Shown piece after piece: positions 26,034 to 33,228 of a DNA stretch of 64,000 nt. Made by a program: the position numbers and the translations under genes. Positions within the stretch are counted from its first letter, which is position 1; the number at the start of each line of letters is the position of its first letter. The notes under the pieces were generated by a model. That model had not been told where the DNA came from and ran no database searches. It saw only the letters and a list, made by a program, of their open reading frames with translations. The stretch is from the NCBI RefSeq assembly GCF_003514505.1, contig NZ_DOPX01000009.1, forward strand, positions 1 to 64,000, read 5' to 3'. The DNA is from Proteiniclasticum sp. (GTDB taxonomy: Bacteria > Bacillota > Clostridia > Clostridiales > Clostridiaceae).

Positions 26034-26955
26034 AAAGCCACTTCTAGAAGTGAGAAATCTGAAGCAGCACTTCAAAGTCTCCAGAAAGTTCAGTGTCAAG
26101 GCGGTGGATGGTGTTTCTTTCGAGATTTATCCAGGAGAGACCTACGGCCTTGTGGGAGAGTCCGGCAGCGGAAAGTCCACCATAGGACGCTCCATCATAA
26201 GGCTGTATGACCCTACGGGTGGAAGCATCCTGTTTAAAGAAGAAGACATCTCTGGAAAGATGGACAAAAAGACAGAAAAGAATCTTCGGATGAAGATGCA
26301 GATGATCTTCCAGGATCCCATGGCTTCTTTAAATCCCAGAAAGAAAGTACTGGATCTCATCGCCCTTGGTCTGGACATCCATCATCCAAAGATGGATCCA
26401 GAGGAGAGAAAGAAGAAGGTGTATGATATTCTGGACCTGGTGGGTCTTTCTCATGAGCATGCCAGCCGGTATCCTCATCAGTTCTCCGGAGGGCAGCGCC
26501 AGCGTATCGGGATTGCAAGAGCCTTGGTGATGAATCCGGATCTCATCATTGCTGATGAAGCCATCAGTGCTTTGGATGTATCCATCCAAGCTCAGGTGGT
26601 GAATCTCATGAAAGAGATTCAGGAAAAGACCAACATTGCCTATCTCTTCATCGCCCACGATCTTTCCATGGTGAGATACATCTCTGACAGGATCGGAGTC
26701 CTACACTTTGGGCATCTGGTGGAAACAGGAACCACGGAAGAGATTTTTGAAAATCCCATTCATCCATACACCAAATCTCTGCTCTCAGCCATTCCTCATC
26801 CCAATCCTGTGACGGAACGGGAGAGAAAATCCATGACCTATGACTATGCTTCCAGTGGCATTGACTACTCTAAAGGAGTGCTGCAGAATGTGGGAGGAAC
26901 CCATCAGGTCCTGGCTACAGAAGAGGAACTTCAGAGATGGACAGCAAAAGGATAG
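26023..26955 (+). CDS. oppF: Oligopeptide ABC transporter ATP-binding protein OppF
   Basis: A 310-residue ABC ATPase, the heterodimer partner of OppD. Walker A is GESGSGKST near residue 45, the signature is FSGGQRQRIGIARAL near 150, and Walker B is LIIADEAISALD near 170, with Ala replacing the more common Pro after Glu. The C-terminal tail is short and ends in a small peptide-transporter extension. Overlap with oppD and a good AAGGAGAT site support translational coupling. It is the last gene of the operon and is followed by a weak terminator. Confidence 0.92.
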   Translation: MENRKPLLEVRNLKQHFKVSRKFSVKAVDGVSFEIYPGETYGLVGESGSGKSTIGRSIIRLYDPTGGSILFKEEDISGKMDKKTEKNLRMKMQMIFQDPMASLNPRKKVLDLIALGLDIHHPKMDPEERKKKVYDILDLVGLSHEHASRYPHQFSGGQRQRIGIARALVMNPDLIIADEAISALDVSIQAQVVNLMKEIQEKTNIAYLFIAHDLSMVRYISDRIGVLHFGHLVETGTTEEIFENPIHPYTKSLLSAIPHPNPVTERERKSMTYDYASSGIDYSKGVLQNVGGTHQVLATEEELQRWTAKG

Positions 26956-27004
26956 GAAGCAGCACAAAAGATTGACAAAAATATAAATAAGTTTACGGTA
27001 AAAT

Positions 27005-27046
27005 GACGCAAACAGCTGGAAAATCAGAGCGGTTTGGGTCGTTTTT
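27005..27046 (+). terminator. Probable terminator after oppF
   Basis: GACGCAAAC (27005-27013) pairs with GTTTGGGTC (27032-27040) apart from one mismatch, followed by GTTTTTC. Confidence 0.5.
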
Positions 27047-27181
27047 CTTTGCTTACGGAATAAGTGACTACGGAAAAATTGGTCTCGTATAACCGTTAAA
27101 ATGATTGATATGCAATGAAATAGACAGCATGAGTCTGGAACTTGGTGTGCTGGAGAAGGAGGACAATTCACAATTTGTTTA

Positions 27182-27209
27182 TTGCTATTTTTTTAACCAG
27201 TGCTATAAT
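27182..27209 (+). promoter_or_regulatory. SigA promoter with extended -10 for nox
   Basis: TTGCTA (27182-27187), 16-bp spacer, extended -10 TGCTATAAT (27201-27209). The NADH oxidase start lies about 107 bases downstream behind an AT-rich leader. No operator could be assigned in 27047-27300. Confidence 0.6.
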
Positions 27210-27315
27210 GAGGTTGGATTGTAATGGTTATTAAGTTAGTTTGAATTTAAGTTTAGACTATAACCATAATTATAATTATTAATAAATATTTCACCAAGTG
27301 AGAGGAGATTTTATC

Positions 27316-28650
27316 ATGAACAAAATTGTCATTGTGGGTGCGAATCATGCAGGAACTGCAGCAGCCAATACGCTGATGGCAAACTATAAGGACGCCAAAG
27401 TCACCATTTTTGATGCGAATTCCAACATCAGTTTCTTAGGCTGTGGCATGGCCTTATGGATTGGGGAGCAGATTGCCGGAGCAGAAGGGCTCTTTTATTC
27501 CGACAAGGAGAAGCTGGAGGCTCAAGGAGCGGTGGTCCATATGGAAGCTCCTGTAGAAAATATTGATTTTGATCGTAAAGTCGTTTATGCAACGCTGAAG
27601 GATGGCACCAAGGTGGAAGAATCCTATGATAAGGTAATACTTGCCACTGGATCTACGCCAATCATCCCTAATATTCCTGGCATAGATCTGGAGAATGTGC
27701 AGAAAGTGAAGCTGTATCAGCATGCGGATGAAGTTATTAGGAAGCTGAAGACAGAAGAGATTGAGAATGTGGTCGTGGTAGGTGCAGGATACATTGGTGT
27801 GGAGCTGGCCGAAGCCTTCGAACGAAAAGGAAAGAACGTCACCCTCATTGACATTGCAGACACCTGCCTGCCTGTCTATTACGATGAACCTTTCACCGAT
27901 CTCATGAGAGAGAACCTGAAGAATCATGGCATTCATCTGGCTTTTGGCGAAAGAGTGCTGGAGATTCGAGGAGATCAGAAGGTTCGAGAAGTGGTTACAG
28001 ACAAGGGAGTCCATAAAGCTGATATGGTCGTGCTTTCCATTGGATTCAGACCCAATACCGCTCTTGGAAACGGAAAGCTAGAACTCTTTAGAAATGGTGC
28101 GTTTGTGGTGGATAAGCATCAGGAGACCAGTATAAAAGATGTCTACGCCATTGGAGACTGCGCTACAATTTTTGACAACAGCATTCAGGATACCAACTAC
28201 ATTGCACTGGCATCCAATGCGGTTCGAACTGCCATCGTGGCTGCTCACAATGCTGGAGGGACAACACTGGAATCTGCTGGAGTACAGGGATCCAACGGAA
28301 TCTGCATCTATGATCTGAAAATGCTGTCTACTGGAATGACGCTGGCAAAAGCCAATGTCTGCGGATTTGAAGCAGCGGCTACAGATTATGATGATCTGCA
28401 GAAACCGGAGTTCATTGAAGAGAACAATCCGAAAGTCAAGATCAGAATTGTTTATGATAAGAAGACCAGAGTCATTCTTGGTGCTCAGATGGCATCCACC
28501 TATGACATCTCCATGGGCATCCACCTGTTCTCCCTGGCCATTCAGGAAAGGGTCACCATTGATAAGCTGGCTCTGACGGACATTTTCTTCCTGCCTCATT
28601 TCAATAAGCCTTACAATTACATCACCATGGCTGCACTGGGTGCAAAATAG
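27316..28650 (+). CDS. nox: NADH oxidase (water-forming type) / CoA-disulfide-reductase-like
   Basis: A 444-residue flavoprotein of the single-Cys Nox/CoADR/Npx family. The FAD-binding motif IVGANHAGTAAA is at residues 5-16, and the redox Cys43 lies in SFLGCGMALW, the site that cycles between thiol and sulfenic acid. The NAD-binding motif VVVGAGYIGVELAE is near 157, followed by the second FAD motif YAIGDC near 280 and a C-terminal dimerisation domain. It would reduce O2 to water with NADH, a detoxification route common in anaerobic Bacillota. CoA-disulfide reductase is the main alternative, since both share the same motifs. Start ATG 27316 with GAGGAG. Single-gene unit with its own promoter and terminator. 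Confidence 0.88.
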   Translation: MNKIVIVGANHAGTAAANTLMANYKDAKVTIFDANSNISFLGCGMALWIGEQIAGAEGLFYSDKEKLEAQGAVVHMEAPVENIDFDRKVVYATLKDGTKVEESYDKVILATGSTPIIPNIPGIDLENVQKVKLYQHADEVIRKLKTEEIENVVVVGAGYIGVELAEAFERKGKNVTLIDIADTCLPVYYDEPFTDLMRENLKNHGIHLAFGERVLEIRGDQKVREVVTDKGVHKADMVVLSIGFRPNTALGNGKLELFRNGAFVVDKHQETSIKDVYAIGDCATIFDNSIQDTNYIALASNAVRTAIVAAHNAGGTTLESAGVQGSNGICIYDLKMLSTGMTLAKANVCGFEAAATDYDDLQKPEFIEENNPKVKIRIVYDKKTRVILGAQMASTYDISMGIHLFSLAIQERVTIDKLALTDIFFLPHFNKPYNYITMAALGAK

Positions 28651-28692
28651 GAAAGTAAGCTGCGTACAGCAGAGGGTTTTTCTGTAAAAAAT

Positions 28693-28727
28693 AGAGATGG
28701 GTTTCTTTGGACGCCTGTCTCTTTTTA
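28693..28727 (+). terminator. Terminator after nox
   Basis: AGAGATGGG (28693-28701) pairs with CCTGTCTCT (28714-28722) with two G-U pairs, followed by TTTTTA. Confidence 0.7.
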
Positions 28728-28750
28728 TTTACTCAGTAGAATGAAGTAAG

Positions 28751-28783
28751 AAAAAACAGATCTGTTACTCTAACAGACCTGTT
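28751..28783 (-). terminator. Terminator of the riboswitch-controlled small gene
   Basis: AAACAGATCTGTTA and TAACAGACCTGTTT form a 14-bp stem with one mismatch and a 3-base loop. Read leftward it is followed by a T-run, so it serves the minus-strand gene. Confidence 0.8.
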
Positions 28784-28828
28784 TCCATGAAGTTGATTTT
28801 CAAGGGAGCCACTTTTTCTGAAGGGGTT

Positions 28829-29128
28829 TTATTTCTCTCGGATCTTTTGGAAGATAGTTTTTGAAAGCCACTCTTCAAAAGCGTGAACACCTTCACTTCT
28901 TTTCAGTTCCACAAAGTTGAAGTCTTCCATATGAAAAGGCTTCTTCTGATAAATCAGTATAAAGAACTCCTCTGTGGTAAAGAATCGAATCTCCTCTGGA
29001 TTGAAGCTCTTTTTCTCAATCACCCGGTGGAACATCTTTTGTGCATAAGACTTGGCGTCTGCAGTGGTTCGGAAAACAGCATCTGCGTAGCTCCTGCCTC
29101 CTGGGACTCTGGTTGTGCTGTTGTACAT
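28829..29128 (-). CDS. Small protein of unknown function under S-box-like control
   Basis: A 99-residue soluble protein that I do not recognise. It is Phe-rich in its second half, with patterns such as RSYADAVFRTTADAKSYAQKMFHRV near the N terminus (split here as two helical stretches) and FFTTEEFFILIYQK in the middle. There is no signal peptide, membrane segment or Cys. The ATG at 29128 is chosen because GAGGAG lies 8 bases upstream; the in-frame GTG at 29137 would abut that site. The gene is alone on this strand between its own leader and its own terminator. The leader is an apparent SAM-I-superfamily riboswitch with a transcription terminator, which suggests a link with methionine or SAM metabolism, or with a related ligand. 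Confidence 0.7.
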   Translation of the reverse strand: MYNSTTRVPGGRSYADAVFRTTADAKSYAQKMFHRVIEKKSFNPEEIRFFTTEEFFILIYQKKPFHMEDFNFVELKRSEGVHAFEEWLSKTIFQKIREK

Positions 29129-29176
29129 ATTGATCACTCCTCATTATTTTTGTTCCCTTCAGGAATTTCAGGCAAT

Positions 29177-29200
29177 AAAAAAAGCCCTTCTTAAGGAGCT
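29177..29200 (-). terminator. Riboswitch expression-platform terminator
   Basis: On the minus strand AGC(U)CCUU-AAG-AAGGGCU forms a stem followed by seven U. The CUCCUU arm can also pair with GAGGAG immediately after P1, giving a competing antiterminator. Confidence 0.75.
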
Positions 29201-29209
29201 ATGCATCTC

Positions 29210-29298
29210 CTCATCGATATTAGCTGAACCACCTTACTTAAAAAAAGCAGGTTGGTATGCGGTCACAGAGCTAATCCTCTACCGCAACTCCTGATAAG
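29210..29298 (-). ncRNA. S-box / SAM-I-superfamily riboswitch aptamer (variant)
   Basis: Read on the minus strand, CUUAUC opens and GAUGAG closes a P1 stem (29298-29293 with 29215-29210), exactly as in SAM-I leaders that start CUUAUCA-GAG. P2 is GCGGU/ACCGC with an inner AGAG/CUCU helix separated by a GUGA bulge resembling the S-box kink-turn. The junction contains CCAACC, as in the GCAACC core. P3 is closed by ACCU/AGGU and followed by GGUG. The P2 loop AUUAGCU is complementary to AGCUAAU after P3, matching the conserved S-box pseudoknot. The P4 hairpin of canonical SAM-I is missing. A terminator with overlapping antiterminator follows, then the small gene. The call rests on visual alignment only; the ligand is unproven. 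Confidence 0.7.
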
Positions 29299-29404
29299 AA
29301 CTATTGAATTGTACATATTAACTATATCATAAATCTTAAAGATGTGAAGAGGATCTTTCCATCCTATGGTATGATAAAAACAAAAAATAAAAGCAGGTGA
29401 TTCT

Positions 29405-29878
29405 ATGGAACTTAGAAAAGTGGATGACAGCAATCTTTGGCAGATTGTAAAGCTCAGTGTGGGAGAAGACCAGAGAAAATTCGTTGCAACCAACGCGCAA
29501 AGTATACTGCAGGCGTATACCACCATCACGTCTGGTGGTGTCGCCCTTCCTTTTGGCCTTTATGAAGGAGAAGAACTGGTGGGCTTTGTGATGTTTGGAT
29601 TCGATGGCTTTGAGGAAGGTGATCCTGAATATATCAAGGGAAGCTATGGTCTTTGGAGGTTTATGATCGATGAAAAGCATCAAGGAAAAGGCTATGGGAA
29701 AAAAGCCATGGAAGCCTGCCTTGCTTATTTAAGAACCTTTCCTTGCGGAAAAGCGAAGTACTGCTGGCTTTCTTATGAACCTGAAAATGAAGTCGCAAAA
29801 AAACTCTACAATTCCTTTGGGTTTCAAGAAACAGGGGATGTAGTTGAAGGAGAAGTGATTTCTCTTTTAGAATTATAA
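29405..29878 (+). CDS. GNAT N-acetyltransferase (BltD/PaiA-like)
   Basis: A 157-residue GNAT-fold acetyltransferase. The acetyl-CoA-binding motif A is GLWRFMIDEKHQGKGYGKKAM near residues 81-101 (split across the beta-bulge), and motif B is YNSFGFQETGD near 138. The N-terminal half resembles Bacillus spermine/spermidine acetyltransferases (KLSVGEDQRKFVATN), so a polyamine substrate is plausible. AGCAGGTG precedes the ATG at 29405. It diverges from the riboswitch-controlled gene and ends at a small terminator. Confidence 0.8.
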   Translation: MELRKVDDSNLWQIVKLSVGEDQRKFVATNAQSILQAYTTITSGGVALPFGLYEGEELVGFVMFGFDGFEEGDPEYIKGSYGLWRFMIDEKHQGKGYGKKAMEACLAYLRTFPCGKAKYCWLSYEPENEVAKKLYNSFGFQETGDVVEGEVISLLEL

Positions 29879-29915
29879 TCTGATAGAACTGGAATTAAAA
29901 GTTACCTTTAAAGTT

Positions 29916-29937
29916 GACACCTACAGGTATCTTTTTT
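29916..29937 (+). terminator. Short hairpin with T-run after the acetyltransferase
   Basis: GACACC and GGTATC form a short stem (one mismatch) with a TACA loop, followed by seven T. Confidence 0.5.
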
Positions 29938-30121
29938 TGGTGATCCTATTTTTGGAAGAGACTGTACTTTTGCTATTAAGTAGATTCGAATTTAATAGAA
30001 TGAAGAAGTTCGATTGATGAGTTCATTCCTGAAACTATCTTTTCAAGCGATGATCATTGAAGTTGAAATCATGAAAACTTGGAACTTCGCTAAAAGGCAA
30101 TATGAATAAAAAATTTGAAAT

Positions 30122-30176
30122 AAATGCACTCAATTATCCGCATTCTATATATAAGTGTGGGTAATTAAGTGCATTT
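30122..30176. repeat. Long imperfect inverted repeat in a 520-bp gene-free stretch
   Basis: AAATGCACTCAATTATCC (30122-30139) and GGGTAATTAAGTGCATTT (30158-30176) form a roughly 22-bp stem with one mismatch and two G-T pairs around an AT-rich loop. The surrounding 29940-30399 is AT-rich and has no credible gene. The repeat could be a remnant of a small mobile element or a structured RNA. A TATACT (30344-30349) may be the -10 of the next gene. Confidence 0.5.
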
Positions 30177-30399
30177 CGATGTTCTATTATCGAAATAGAC
30201 AAGGTTTTGATGGTTTCATTACTCGAGGTGAAGAAAGACCCTTAATATAATTACAATTAATCAAATCCTTTCGAAATCGGCTAATCTACACATAATTCAC
30301 ACATTGTTATAGATTTCTAAATGTAACGACAGAGTTATTGTTTTATACTGATAAAAAATAACGAGTATAAAACTATTAATTCATTGGAGGAGTAAGATT

Positions 30400-30822
30400 A
30401 TGGAAAAGACAAAGGTTACAATTCAAGCTGCAGTAGATGCCACCATTGAAAAGGTCTGGAAAACCTGGACAGAACCGAAGCATATTATACACTGGAACAG
30501 TGCTTCTGACGATTGGCATTCTCCCAGTGCGGTGAATGATTTGAAGCCAGGAGGAAAGTTTAGCTACCGCATGGAGGCAAAGGACGGAAGTGAGGGCTTT
30601 GATTTTACAGGGACCTATGATGAAGTGGTTCCTTACGAGAAGATTAGCTATACCATGGATGATGATAGAAGAGTCTGGACGACTTTTATAGAAAGAGATG
30701 GGAAGACATTCATCGAAAGCATTTTTGAAGCAGAAAACACCTTTTCTGTGGAAATGCAGAAGGAGGGATGGCAGTCCATCCTGAACCGCTATAAGGCATA
30801 TACGGAAAGCCAAAATGAATAA
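30400..30822 (+). CDS. SRPBCC/AHSA1-family protein
   Basis: A 140-residue START-like (SRPBCC) protein of the activator-of-Hsp90-ATPase-homolog group. Family marks are TIEKVWKTWTEPKHIIHWN near residue 14 (split), a GGKFSYRM strand near 50 and the C-terminal helix FSVEMQKEGWQSILNRYK near 117. Such proteins form a deep hydrophobic cavity for small lipophilic ligands; many are stress-induced and the function of most is unknown. TTGGAGGAG precedes the ATG. It overlaps the next gene, a more divergent SRPBCC protein, by 8 bp, so the two are co-translated. Confidence 0.85.
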   Translation: MEKTKVTIQAAVDATIEKVWKTWTEPKHIIHWNSASDDWHSPSAVNDLKPGGKFSYRMEAKDGSEGFDFTGTYDEVVPYEKISYTMDDDRRVWTTFIERDGKTFIESIFEAENTFSVEMQKEGWQSILNRYKAYTESQNE

Positions 30823-31294
30823 AGATGCTATAAAGATCTGTGTAAAACTCCCTGCAGTTACTAAAACTGTTTATGAAACGATGCTGGATCCTACAAAAAT
30901 CTGCTTCTGGAGAGTGCCAAAGGATATGGAGTGCACCCTCCACGAGTTTCAGCCTTTTGTAGGCGGATGGATTAGAATATCTCTTACGTATCTTGATGAC
31001 ACACAGGTTGGAAAAACAGGGGAGCATACCGATACGTATCATGGGAGATTCATGGAACTTAAGCCCTATGAGAAAATTGTGGAAGAGCTCCAGTTTGAAA
31101 GTGCGGAAGAGAGCCTTAAAAATAGGATGACTCTTACATTTTTACTGGAAGAGATAAAAGAAGGAACGAAGCTGACGGTGATACATGAAGGGCTTCCGGA
31201 GTCCATTTCAATGAAAGACAATGAACAGGGCTGGTTGGAAGCTCTGGAACAATTGAGAAAGATTCTGCTTTTGAAAGAGGAAACCATCCTTTAA
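30815..31294 (+). CDS. Second SRPBCC-domain protein
   Basis: A 159-residue relative of the preceding protein. The opening helix PAVTKTVYETMLDPTKI, the FVGGWIRISL strand near residue 48, the TYHGRFMELKPYEKIVEEL block near 72 and a terminal helix EQGWLEALEQLRKIL near 137 match the AHSA1-like fold. Tandem, overlapping SRPBCC genes suggest a heterodimer or two related ligand-binding partners. The start at 30815 lies inside the stop region of the upstream gene. A terminator follows at 31323-31351. Confidence 0.8.
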   Translation: MNKDAIKICVKLPAVTKTVYETMLDPTKICFWRVPKDMECTLHEFQPFVGGWIRISLTYLDDTQVGKTGEHTDTYHGRFMELKPYEKIVEELQFESAEESLKNRMTLTFLLEEIKEGTKLTVIHEGLPESISMKDNEQGWLEALEQLRKILLLKEETIL

Positions 31295-31322
31295 AAGAAC
31301 TGAATGAATTGAATGACAAGAG

Positions 31323-31351
31323 CAGCTTCTTTTTCAGGAGGCTGTTTTTTT
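31323..31351 (+). terminator. Terminator after the SRPBCC pair
   Basis: CAGCTTCT (31323-31330) pairs with GGAGGCTG (31337-31344), followed by seven T. Confidence 0.75.
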
Positions 31352-31432
31352 GATTCACATTTTTTGTCACAGTTAAAACATAATTAGAGTGTATGATAAA
31401 GTTACAGAAAGTGATAAAGAAGGTGAAAGATA

Positions 31433-31537
31433 TTGATTTCCTGGTGGAAAAGACTTCTTGAAAGAATTGCCGAGTCCAACAAGAAGCAGTATGGAAATAA
31501 AAAATTGGATTGCTGTGATTTGAATAAACAGAAATAA
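31433..31537 (+). CDS. LDCC-motif small putative metal-binding protein
   Basis: A 34-residue protein, too short for ordinary ORF calling. It reads Met-Ile-Ser-Trp-Trp then a basic amphipathic helix (KRLLERIAESNKK), followed by KKLDCCDLN near the C terminus. The LDCCDLN motif with its Trp-Trp start recurs as a small conserved family in Bacillota, annotated as putative metal-binding on the strength of the Cys pair. The start is TTG at 31433; AAGGTG at 31420-31425 is suitably spaced and an in-frame TGA lies just upstream. It is followed after 21 bases by a SHOCT-domain membrane protein, with a second one next. I infer a small cluster, perhaps for metal handling or envelope stress; the function is unproven. 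Confidence 0.7.
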   Translation: MISWWKRLLERIAESNKKQYGNKKLDCCDLNKQK

Positions 31538-31558
31538 CGATAAAAGGAGGCTATTCAA

Positions 31559-31735
31559 ATGTTTTTGATACCTGTCTTGCTGCTGGTATTTCTATACCTG
31601 CATTATAATGACCGTGACAGATTAACTCCATCTTCAAAGGGCAATACTGCTTTAACGAAGCTGAAGGAAAGATATATCCGTGGTGAAATCGACGAGGAAA
31701 CCTATCTTAGAATGAAAACTGTCATAGAAGACTAA
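31559..31735 (+). CDS. Small single-pass membrane protein with SHOCT domain
   Basis: A 58-residue protein: one membrane helix (residues 2-15, FLIPVLLLVFLYL) followed by a charged linker and a SHOCT-type helical hairpin (LTKLKERYIRGEIDEETYLRM). It is below usual ORF length limits, but AAAGGAGG at 31544-31550 and the recognisable SHOCT pattern support it. It lies between the LDCC protein and a second SHOCT protein. SHOCT segments are oligomerisation modules at protein termini; the partner here may be the neighbouring SHOCT protein. Confidence 0.75.
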   Translation: MFLIPVLLLVFLYLHYNDRDRLTPSSKGNTALTKLKERYIRGEIDEETYLRMKTVIED

Positions 31736-31755
31736 TTAGAAAGGAGGAATGGCTT

Positions 31756-32049
31756 ATGATGTTTGGAAGAAGATATTATGGTTCTGGCAGATACTTTGAC
31801 CGGTATTTTGACAGATTCTATTATGGACACCATTTCGGTGATTTTGGTATTTGGCATATCCTCATGATGGTAGGGTTTGTATTACTAATTGTTCTTTTAG
31901 TGGTACTGATACTGAAGAAATCCAAAGGAAATAACGCCCATCCCGTTCAGGAAGATCATTTAAAGAAGATGCTGGATGAACGGTTTGTCCGAGGAGAGAT
32001 CACCGAAGAAGAATATCAGCAGAAACTTCGTGTTCTCAATCTGAAGTAA
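31756..32049 (+). CDS. Membrane protein with C-terminal SHOCT domain
   Basis: A 97-residue protein. The N-terminal 30 residues are rich in Tyr, Phe, Arg and His (FGRRYYGSGRYFDRYFDRFYYG), then comes one membrane helix (about 35-57) and a SHOCT helical hairpin (LDERFVRGEITEEEYQQKLRVL). AAGGAGG lies 8 bases before the ATG at 31756; the next codon is also ATG. The aromatic/His-rich head may bind metal or lie at the membrane surface. Last gene of the three-gene cluster; a strong terminator follows about 70 bases later. Confidence 0.8.
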   Translation: MMFGRRYYGSGRYFDRYFDRFYYGHHFGDFGIWHILMMVGFVLLIVLLVVLILKKSKGNNAHPVQEDHLKKMLDERFVRGEITEEEYQQKLRVLNLK

Positions 32050-32117
32050 AGGATCAAACTATAGACAATATATTGATATAACACCCCTGTCTCAATTAAA
32101 TCTATAGTTCTGACCGT

Positions 32118-32150
32118 AAGCCTTATGTGGATGCACATAGGGCTTTTTTT
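32118..32150 (+). terminator. Terminator after the SHOCT cluster
   Basis: AAGCCTTATGTG pairs with CACATAGGGCTT (one G-T pair) around GATG, followed by a T-run. The rest of 32151-32423 holds two short inverted repeats (TCACAC/GTGTGA at about 32200 and TGTCC/GGACA at about 32250) and a possible TATACT -10 (32275-32280), but no gene. Confidence 0.85.
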
Positions 32151-32423
32151 AATACGATTTATTATAAAGGAGGATCAAGCTTCAACGCCAATCTATGTTC
32201 ACACACAGGTGTGAGGGGTATCTTTTTTCCGTGGATTTATTGATTATTGTCCGTATTTATGGACACCATACATCCTATACTGGACTCATAAGCCCCTGGG
32301 AGAGAGAAGGCTCAGAATAGTAGAAGTTGTTACCGCCTCTTCGTAAAGCTGTCATGAGAATTCTTGAACCATGGGGCCCCAGCGATCATAAAGCGTAAAG
32401 CTTAATATAGTAGGAGGAAAATC

Positions 32424-33044
32424 ATGAGAAAAGAACGGACAAGAAAACCTTTGTACAAGAGGTGGTGGGTGTGGCTTTTTGCGATAGTGATTATTGGTGC
32501 CGCACTTAGTGGTGGAGAAGAAGATGGGAAAGAAGCAGCGGCAGATGGTAAGGATGTAGCACCTGTAGTATCTACGCCAGAGAAGGAACAAGAAGAAGAG
32601 GAAGAAGTGGATGAAATTGTAGAAGTTGGAATCGGAGTACCAGCTATGATTGCGGATGTTAGTTTCACTGTGAACAGCATAGAAGAAACCAATGAGATCA
32701 AATCCAGCAACCAGTTTATCGAAAGTGCAAAAACAGAAGGGAAGTATGTTATTCTGGAGGTCAATGTAAAGAACGAGAAAAAAGAAGCAATAACCATTCA
32801 CTCAAGCTACTTCAAGCTGATTACAACAGATGGTGTAGAATATGACCCTAACACGGACGGAGCTGTCATGATGGCGATGATGGAAGAGGAAGATTTTTTC
32901 CTTCAACAGGTGAATCCTGGTCTATCCAAGACTGGAAAGGTGGTTTTTGAAGTTGGTGGAGACCTGGATCTTAACTCTGCGGTGCTACGTGGACAGACTG
33001 GTTTTTGGGGGACGGAACAGATAGAAATCAGCTTGAAACAGTAA
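32424..33044 (+). CDS. Membrane-anchored DUF4352-domain protein
   Basis: A 206-residue exported protein. A basic N terminus and one membrane helix (about 14-30, WWVWLFAIVIIGAAL) anchor it. A low-complexity acidic linker (residues 31-75, Glu-rich) leads to an immunoglobulin-like DUF4352 domain (about 75-206) with the typical GKYVILEVNVKNEKKEAI strand pair and an SKTGKVVFEV strand. There is no lipobox Cys. DUF4352 domains are common in surface proteins of Bacillota and have no assigned reaction. AGGAGGAAA precedes the ATG. Confidence 0.75.
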   Translation: MRKERTRKPLYKRWWVWLFAIVIIGAALSGGEEDGKEAAADGKDVAPVVSTPEKEQEEEEEVDEIVEVGIGVPAMIADVSFTVNSIEETNEIKSSNQFIESAKTEGKYVILEVNVKNEKKEAITIHSSYFKLITTDGVEYDPNTDGAVMMAMMEEEDFFLQQVNPGLSKTGKVVFEVGGDLDLNSAVLRGQTGFWGTEQIEISLKQ

Positions 33045-33148
33045 TATAGCTGGTTTTAATCATCACGCAATAGGGCTCTTCCCTTAGAGAAGGGCTCTCC
33101 TATTTGTCCACATATTTGTTACTACTTCGTCTTTCTTCTGTTACTCCT

Positions 33149-33181
33149 TTGACAAGTAAATTCGTTCAGCAGTGCTACAAT
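33149..33181 (+). promoter_or_regulatory. Possible promoter for the deacetylase gene
   Basis: TTGACA (33149-33154) and extended -10 TGCTACAAT (33173-33181), but with a 21-bp spacer, so the extended -10 may work alone. Confidence 0.4.
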
Positions 33182-33228
33182 AGAATCGACAAAAAGGACC
33201 TTCATCAATATAAGAAGGAGGCGCAACC

